64,000 bases of DNA, from positions 44,118,959-44,182,958 of the forward strand of contig OZ025252.1 in the NCBI GenBank assembly GCA_964019135.1, written 5' to 3'. Each line of letters opens with the position of its first letter. The first letter of the stretch is position 1. The position numbers were made by a program, and so were the translations under genes. The stretch comes from Arenicola marina (taxonomy: Eukaryota > Annelida > Polychaeta > Arenicolidae). The notes beneath the pieces are model-generated. The model searched no databases. It saw nothing but the letters and a program-made list of their open reading frames with translations, and was not told the DNA's origin. Of this stretch, positions 60,601-64,000 are shown piece after piece.

Positions 60601-60721
60601 ACAGGCTTCAGTTCATCACATCGCGTGCCTATTCTGCGATCTTTGGTATAATTTGAAAGATAGGAGATCGCTCTTCAATAAAATATAGACTTACCTTTTC
60701 TTTCTTGGCTGGTTTCGGCAT
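36129..60721 (-). CDS. PPP2R5: PPP2R5 (PP2A B56 regulatory subunit, gamma/delta type), complete
   Basis: B56 subunits target the PP2A catalytic core to LxxIxE-containing substrates. Fifteen minus-strand exons join in phase: 60721-60695, 60489-60433, 57004-56842, 56559-56360, 55866-55756, 49239-49147, 48875-48745, 45638-45579, 45319-45157, 44676-44626, 44368-44249, 43775-43651, 37496-37395, 37013-36941 and 36689-36129 (678 aa; human delta about 602). The N-terminus is Lys-rich with [16 protein letters not shown], typical of delta. The HEAT core is intact: [90 protein letters not shown] and [20 protein letters not shown]. Residues known to line the LxxIxE pocket in B56-gamma are present: His238, Arg239, Tyr241, Arg248, Ile278, Ile282, Lys291, His294. 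Oddities are Ser261 where an Arg is usual (codon split between exons 7 and 8), a novel 186-aa low-complexity C-terminus, and intron 12, which is mostly a 52-bp repeat. Confidence 0.95.
36941..37013 (-). CDS. PPP2R5: PPP2R5 coding exon 14
   Basis: Codes residues 468-492, [20 protein letters not shown] then SNPQ, matching the gamma-type EKLKMKEREEAW...NLAKANPQ. Acceptor CTCCAG, donor GTAACG. Confidence 0.93.
37395..37496 (-). CDS. PPP2R5: PPP2R5 coding exon 13 (its start is the end of the 52-bp array)
   Basis: Codes residues 434-468, [20 protein letters not shown] then [13 protein letters not shown], nearly identical to vertebrate B56. Acceptor ACCTTGCAG, donor GTAGGC. The first 16 nt, GACAATCCACGGGTTG, are repeated in every unit of the adjoining array. 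Confidence 0.95.
37481..43300 (-). repeat. 52-bp minisatellite, about 111 copies, carrying the exon 13 splice acceptor
   Basis: In gene sense each unit reads GTGGACAGTTGTAATGGCGG, AATGTATACCTTACAG, GACAATCCACGGGTTG: intron end, AG acceptor and the first 16 nt of exon 13. Most copies have CCTTACAG, a minority CCTTGCAG as in the real acceptor. It fills 5.8 of the 6.15 kb of intron 12, and its last copy is the real exon. Length variants include a 2-bp CA insertion (TATACACATTCC on the plus strand at about 40885, 41510, 42024, 42695, 43062 and 43221) and copies lacking 8 bp or more (41873, 42334). Confidence 0.97.
43651..43775 (-). CDS. PPP2R5: PPP2R5 coding exon 12
   Basis: Codes residues 393-434, [20 protein letters not shown] with [17 protein letters not shown]. 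Acceptor TCCCCCAG, donor GTAAGT. Confidence 0.95.
44249..44368 (-). CDS. PPP2R5: PPP2R5 coding exon 11
   Basis: Codes residues 353-392, [20 protein letters not shown] through [11 protein letters not shown]. Acceptor CTTTACAG, donor GTACAA. Confidence 0.95.
44626..44676 (-). CDS. PPP2R5: PPP2R5 coding exon 10
   Basis: A 51-nt exon coding residues 336-352, [17 protein letters not shown]. Acceptor ATTTTCAG, donor GTAAGC. Confidence 0.93.
45157..45319 (-). CDS. PPP2R5: PPP2R5 coding exon 9
   Basis: Codes residues 281-335, [20 protein letters not shown] and [20 protein letters not shown]. Acceptor CATTGCAG, donor GTGAGT. It includes pocket residues Ile282, Lys291 and His294. Confidence 0.95.
45579..45638 (-). 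CDS. PPP2R5: PPP2R5 coding exon 8
   Basis: Codes residues 261-281, [19 protein letters not shown]. Acceptor TTGTGCAG, donor GTAAGA. The split first codon is AG|C (Ser261), where vertebrate B56 proteins have Arg. Confidence 0.93.
45779..48611. mobile_element. 2.83-kb TA-flanked element with hairpin end, PPP2R5 intron 7
   Basis: The left end CTGACAGAAGT (45779-45789) is inverted at the right end, ACTTCTGTCAG (48601-48611); TA flanks both sides (45777-45778, 48612-48613). The right end is a perfect 12-bp stem hairpin (48585-48611, loop TTC), preceded by an A-rich tract. The interior has no transposase but contains two related blocks (46625-46710 and 47318-47400) and six TGACGTCA palindromes. 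It fills nearly all of the 3.1-kb intron. Confidence 0.65.
48745..48875 (-). CDS. PPP2R5: PPP2R5 coding exon 7
   Basis: Codes residues 218-261, [20 protein letters not shown] and [20 protein letters not shown]. It holds pocket residues His238, Arg239, Tyr241 and Arg248. Acceptor CTTCTAG, donor GTACGT. Confidence 0.95.
49147..49239 (-). CDS. PPP2R5: PPP2R5 coding exon 6
   Basis: Codes residues 187-217, [20 protein letters not shown] then [11 protein letters not shown]. Acceptor TTTTGCAG, donor GTAAGA. Confidence 0.95.
49240..54584. other. PPP2R5 intron 5, mostly unannotated
   Basis: This holds the small TIR element at 49711-49958, a G-rich tract at 50568-50620, a poly-C tract near 52537-52550 and a GC-richer stretch at 50690-51560. 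No exon of another gene was recognised on either strand. Confidence 0.45.
49711..49958. mobile_element. Small TIR element (MITE), about 250 bp
   Basis: CCGTGTTCATAATCCCC at 49711-49727 is inverted at 49936-49958, GGGGATTATGAATATGGACACGG reading, with a 6-bp insertion in one arm. No clear target duplication. Confidence 0.55.
54585..55155. repeat. 22-bp minisatellite (GGTGCCTAGATTCACACCACAA), about 25 copies
   Basis: Unit GGTGCCTAGATTCACACCAC plus AA with many small variants (GCTTAG, AGAATG), in PPP2R5 intron 5. The sequence before it (54460-54585) looks like decayed copies. Confidence 0.93.
55756..55866 (-). CDS. PPP2R5: PPP2R5 coding exon 5
   Basis: Codes residues 150-186, [20 protein letters not shown] and [17 protein letters not shown]. 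Acceptor TTTTCCAG, donor GTAACT. Confidence 0.95.
56360..56559 (-). CDS. PPP2R5: PPP2R5 coding exon 4
   Basis: Codes residues 83-149, from [16 protein letters not shown] to [10 protein letters not shown], the first HEAT repeats. Acceptor TTGTTGCAG, donor GTATGT. Confidence 0.95.
56842..57004 (-). CDS. PPP2R5: PPP2R5 coding exon 3
   Basis: Codes residues 29-83, a basic and Pro/Thr-rich segment ending [19 protein letters not shown], the delta-type N-terminal motif. Acceptor TTTTTTCAG, donor GTACTG. Confidence 0.93.
57005..60432. other. PPP2R5 intron 2, no feature recognised
   Basis: AT-rich intron between exons 2 and 3. I saw no exon of another gene and no clear transposon end. Confidence 0.5.
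60433..60489 (-). CDS. PPP2R5: PPP2R5 coding exon 2
   Basis: Codes residues 10-28, [19 protein letters not shown], a low-conservation linker. Supported by acceptor TGTTTTCAG, donor GTAAGT and phase 0 on both sides. Confidence 0.8.
60695..60721 (-). CDS. PPP2R5: PPP2R5 coding exon 1 with start codon
   Basis: Codes MPKPAKKEK, similar to the Lys-rich start of B56-delta. Donor GTAAGT. The ATG has A at -3. Confidence 0.8.
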
Positions 60722-61920
60722 TTCTGGGGTAGTTCTACCCACATATACACAATCGCATTCACCTTGATATTCGAGACCACTCGTCACTAAACAAGAACGG
60801 TCATTGGCGGGGAATGGTCACGTGGCCTGACTTCTTACACAAGCGCTACCTGGCGAGCGATACCAACATAGCGACTGTCAACACAACAGCAGTGAACTCA
60901 ACTGAGATTGCAGCACGCGGTTGAGGCACGTACAGCGGGGCATCACCGGGAGGGTGGTTGACCGGGGGTGGTTGGAGGGGGTAGTTACGGGTAAATTGGA
61001 GTGATTTCGTTAAGCTTTGATATCCACCGTTGTCTGATCTAGGATTATTTCACTTAGTTCATTTCAGGGGAACTTCATTCCGATAGGACGATCGTAGAGG
61101 CAGGCGAAGAGGGTTTGGACATGAGAAGATGAGGGTGGATATGGGGGGTGGGGGGGGGGGGGTCCGTCACTGGGCCCAGTACAAAAGTGGGGGGAGGGCA
61201 CATTTGCGCTGGTGTATGCTTACAGTTACCATTGAAAAGACCGCCCACAAGCCCCCCCCCCCCCCCCCCCGCTTCCTGGATCAGCCCTGTACCCCCGAAA
61301 CGCATTCCGAAACAAACCACGTACGTTCCGTTAATGGTTAACAAAATGTATGTAGGCTTATAAGGAAGGGCGAGTGGGGGCTGGGGAGGGGTGGGTGGGG
61401 GGGGTGCGCAGGGCGCGTTAATTACGATCCAATTGTTTTCGTGTCTTTCGTGAACTTGGATTGCGTAACAGCGACTATGGTAAACTGTGAATGAACATTC
61501 AGCCGACCGTCGGTATTAAGAAATAATTTTGGCTTATATATATTATATAGACCTATTAATTTGTAAATGCCTTACAAAGCCGAACTGTGCCAGTAGGCCT
61601 GCTTTGGAATTAATCTTAAAGACTTGTGAGCTAATTTAAGAGAGACATTTGTTATTTCTTATCGCTACGTACCGTTCTGAGCCAGAAAAATGACACATGA
61701 TTTATGTTGCATATAAAGCGTTACCCACTGTACAGGGTATAGCATCAAGCTGCAGGGTGTCGTTCGTGTGATACTAGATTCCCGACACGCTGAACAAAAA
61801 ATTCGGCAATAAGTGACAAGCCTACAAAACTCGAATAAATCTATTGGCGTGATCGGGCGTCCTAGGCGAATTGCGAATATTAGCGTGCGATTGTGAACAC
61901 GACAGCGTTCCCACTTCAAA
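60722..61920. other. PPP2R5 5' flank and upstream spacer
   Basis: The promoter should lie here. On the minus strand a CCGCCAATG (CCAAT-type) site is near 60811 and a CACGTG near 60820; these are motif calls only. Poly-G (61148-61162) and poly-C (61252-61270) tracts lie further upstream. Confidence 0.4.
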
Positions 61921-61992
61921 CACAGGCGCCTGAAACACCAGCCCCCCCCCCCCCCCCCCCCTCGTGCTGGGCTGGTGTTTCAGGAGCCTGTG
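61921..61992. repeat. Inverted repeat with a 20-nt poly-C loop region
   Basis: Arms of 24 bp at 61921-61944 and 61969-61992 (CACAGGCGCCTGAAACACCA and its complement) differ at one base. Between them is a run of C (61942-61961). Confidence 0.9.
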
Positions 61993-62289
61993 CTTCAAAT
62001 TCATATCTCATGCAGCTCCTATGCGTAATAACATAACTGACGACCGAGATTGGAAAAAGTAAACAATTTTAAGTTTTTATATGAATCTTGGATGAAGAAA
62101 GCATTAAAAAACATTGCCCGTTAAAAAGCGATGTAATATTATATCTTCCATCTGTTTTATTGGTGCGAATGTTAATGCCACATCTGAGTCCAAATGAAAA
62201 ATTAAGGACATTTGTTAAGTAGAAAAAGAACTTCAGTACGGAACCATATACCTTCGATATACATTAACTAGGTCACAATGGTCTCAATT

Positions 62290-62830
62290 GGGGCAACTAC
62301 GGTGCAGAATTTCACTAATTGAAATGGAAACAGGGCGTTTTACGAATATGCATTGAGAACAAATTTAGCATCCATGAATGCAAATGTCGTTTTTGTAGTA
62401 CTGGGGAAGTAGAAGACGAAATTCAGTTTCTTGGTAAATGAAGTAAGTTTGACATATTTAGAGATACACTGTACAAAGATGTCATGGGACAATGATTGAT
62501 TTCCCAAACCTGCCAATAGAGGACAAATTCATATATCTAATGCAAAATGGAAGTTGCGCGGTACTTAAATGAGGCGTGGGTATATATTCGAGAGTTATTG
62601 TACATAACCGGCTAAGTGTACATATGTTCTCGTTTTCTTTGTTTCATTTAAATACGTTATATGTTAACATACTAGTGCCGTCTGATGGCTGTTCTAGTGT
62701 GGTAGTTAATTTGAGGTCACTTATAAGTCCTGTGGGGATTAGATGAGATAACATTTGCATTTATGTATTGTGTGTGTATGTCTGTATTCTCGCATGTGAC
62801 TATAATAAAAGAATATCTATCTATCTGAAA
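62290..62830 (+). pseudogene. Decayed non-LTR retrotransposon, 3' end of ORF2
   Basis: A plus-strand frame at about 62370-62437 reads CKCRFCSTGEVEDEIQFLGK, a Cys-rich motif typical of the C-terminus of LINE reverse-transcriptase proteins, then a stop, then SKFDIFRDTLYKDVMGQ in the same frame. Upstream IEMETGRF-like sequence also fits, with another stop. The copy ends in a TATCTATCTATCT tail near 62815. The clade cannot be assigned. Confidence 0.75.
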
Positions 62831-63387
62831 AACTGTGTCTGGCCCATTTGAGAAGTGTCACACCAGATCAGATTCTAATTGGCTGTGAAGATTTAATGAT
62901 TTCGGTTGCTGGTTTCGTCATATACCAAACATATACTGATACATAATAAATTTGAAAAACGTGATAACAGGCATTGTATCCGGTTTTAAAGCTTAAATTA
63001 TTATACAATTATATATGAACATACACAGCTTAATTACGCATGCACATTGCTACGTGTACTGTATCTTTTACTTCAAATAGATTTTTCGCTTACAAAAAAG
63101 TTATGCTCCCCAAGCATTTTTTACGGCTCCCGGTTTAGGACATCGCGATACTTTTGGTTACAAAAAGTTCTCTTGGAGCACGACTTTTTTTTCACAAAAA
63201 AATAGGCCGTTCCACAATTTGTCGCAGAACGAGTTAAAAAAAATTTCCCTAAAAATGTCGTTCCACTCTCTCCCCTGAAGTGCATCCTCCGCCTTCATAC
63301 AAACCTGGCCAGTCGTTTCCTGCCAACAAAACAAACAGTTTACACATCCCTTTCCACCGACTCTTATCTCTTATCATCCCATCCCAA

Positions 63388-63540
63388 ATTAGTAATCGGT
63401 TAATGCGAATTTAATTTAGTAATCGGTTAATGCGAATTTAATTTAGTACTGGCAAATGCGAATTTTATTTAGTACTTGTCAAATGCGAACTTAATTTAGT
63501 ACTTGGCAAATGCGAATTTCATTCAGGACTTGGCAAACGT
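63388..63540. repeat. Tandem repeat of about 27 bp, 5 copies
   Basis: Unit TTTAGTACTTGGCAAATGCG plus AATTTAA with GTAATCGGTTAATG variants in the first two copies. Confidence 0.9.
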
Positions 63541-63592
63541 GAGTTATTAATTTCCCAATGGCGAATTGATTGGTTGTATATTCACGACATTT

Positions 63593-63777
63593 TAACCAAT
63601 TCTTGTCACATTGCTTCAATGGGAGAAGGGGGGGAAGAGCGGAGCCCTGTTCCCGGGATAACCCCCTACTCTTTGTGAAGAAGGACATGGGATCTTTATC
63701 CTGCGACCACACATGACCAGATATGATCAGAGCGGGGCTCAAACCACCGATCCACGTGCCTTTAGGCTCTGGGCCAC
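63593..63777 (-). mobile_element. tRNA-derived SINE, 5'-truncated copy
   Basis: Minus-strand match to the SINE at 21596: B box GGTTTGAGCCC (63735-63745), then GATAAAGATCCCATGTCCTT, AGAGTAGGGGGTTATCC and CTCCCATTGAAGC. The A-box half is missing. Confidence 0.85.
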
Positions 63778-63949
63778 CGGCGAATTGAAAAAGAAAGAGA
63801 ATGGCAGCCAGGCTGCCGTAACGGCCAGTGTGACCTATGTGATTCTTCCCCTGGTCCATTCCCATCCTCGTCCCGTTCAGCAAAAAACAAAATTTGGGAT
63901 GCGACTCAGGCTTTTCGAACGACTTAAGAAACAAAATACTTCCCCGAGT

Positions 63950-64000
63950 TAATTTTTTGATGGATTGGTGTTTTATGCCACCTTTGTGCACACATGGGAT
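63950..64000 (+). repeat. Fragment of a dispersed repeat, cut by the window edge
   Basis: GATTGGTGTTTTATGCCACC with TTTGTGCACACATGGG resembles GATTGCGGGTTTTAGGCCAC with TTATGGCACATATGGG at 54356-54397. It is probably part of an interspersed family; its class is unknown. Confidence 0.4.

Noticed and set aside
60355..60651. Plus-strand frame overlapping PPP2R5 exon 2
   Set aside because: No family resemblance; it overlaps a coding exon on the opposite strand.

Overview
This is nuclear DNA from a bilaterian invertebrate. It holds three spliced protein genes with small exons, GT-AG introns and long introns, and it carries a tRNA-derived SINE, a decayed LINE, several TIR elements and an exceptional load of minisatellites. 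I cannot name the species from sequence alone. The style of the dispersed repeats makes me favour a mollusc or another lophotrochozoan, but that is a weak inference.

Region by region: (1) 1-12149, minus strand: the 5' part of an ACBD3 (GCP60/PAP7) orthologue. Exons 1-3 code for the acyl-CoA-binding domain and the rest lies beyond the left edge. Its introns hold four minisatellites: a 12-bp G-rich array and 42-, 30- and 23-bp arrays. (2) 12150-16918: the spacer between the divergent ACBD3 and AIDA genes, with a MULE-like element flanked by a 9-bp duplication and a pogo-like MITE that ends 43 bp before the first AIDA coding exon. (3) 16936-24854, plus strand: a complete AIDA gene of 10 coding exons and 322 aa, with arrays of 81, 45, 15, 6 and 30 bp in four introns. 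(4) 24855-36128: the spacer between the convergent AIDA and PPP2R5 genes, with no recognisable gene but many tandem repeats. (5) 36129-60721, minus strand: a complete PP2A B56 regulatory subunit of the gamma/delta type, 15 coding exons and 678 aa. One intron holds about 111 copies of a 52-bp unit, another is almost filled by a 2.83-kb TA-flanked element. (6) 60722-64000: the 5' flank of PPP2R5, with a LINE remnant, a poly-C-loop hairpin and a truncated SINE.

All exon phases of the three genes join without error when the splice sites given here are used. The three proteins are not known to form one pathway. ACBD3 is a Golgi scaffold, AIDA is a C2-domain Axin and ERAD adaptor, and B56 is a PP2A targeting subunit.

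The most striking signal is that two unrelated minisatellites, in AIDA intron 2 (81 bp x 5) and PPP2R5 intron 12 (52 bp x about 111), have as their repeat unit the end of an intron, its AG splice acceptor and the first part of the following exon (37 nt and 16 nt). The only complete exon is the last copy in the direction of transcription. Each gene therefore carries a ladder of decoy 3' splice sites in front of a constitutive exon, and every decoy leads to a premature stop. Roughly a quarter of the window is tandem repeat.
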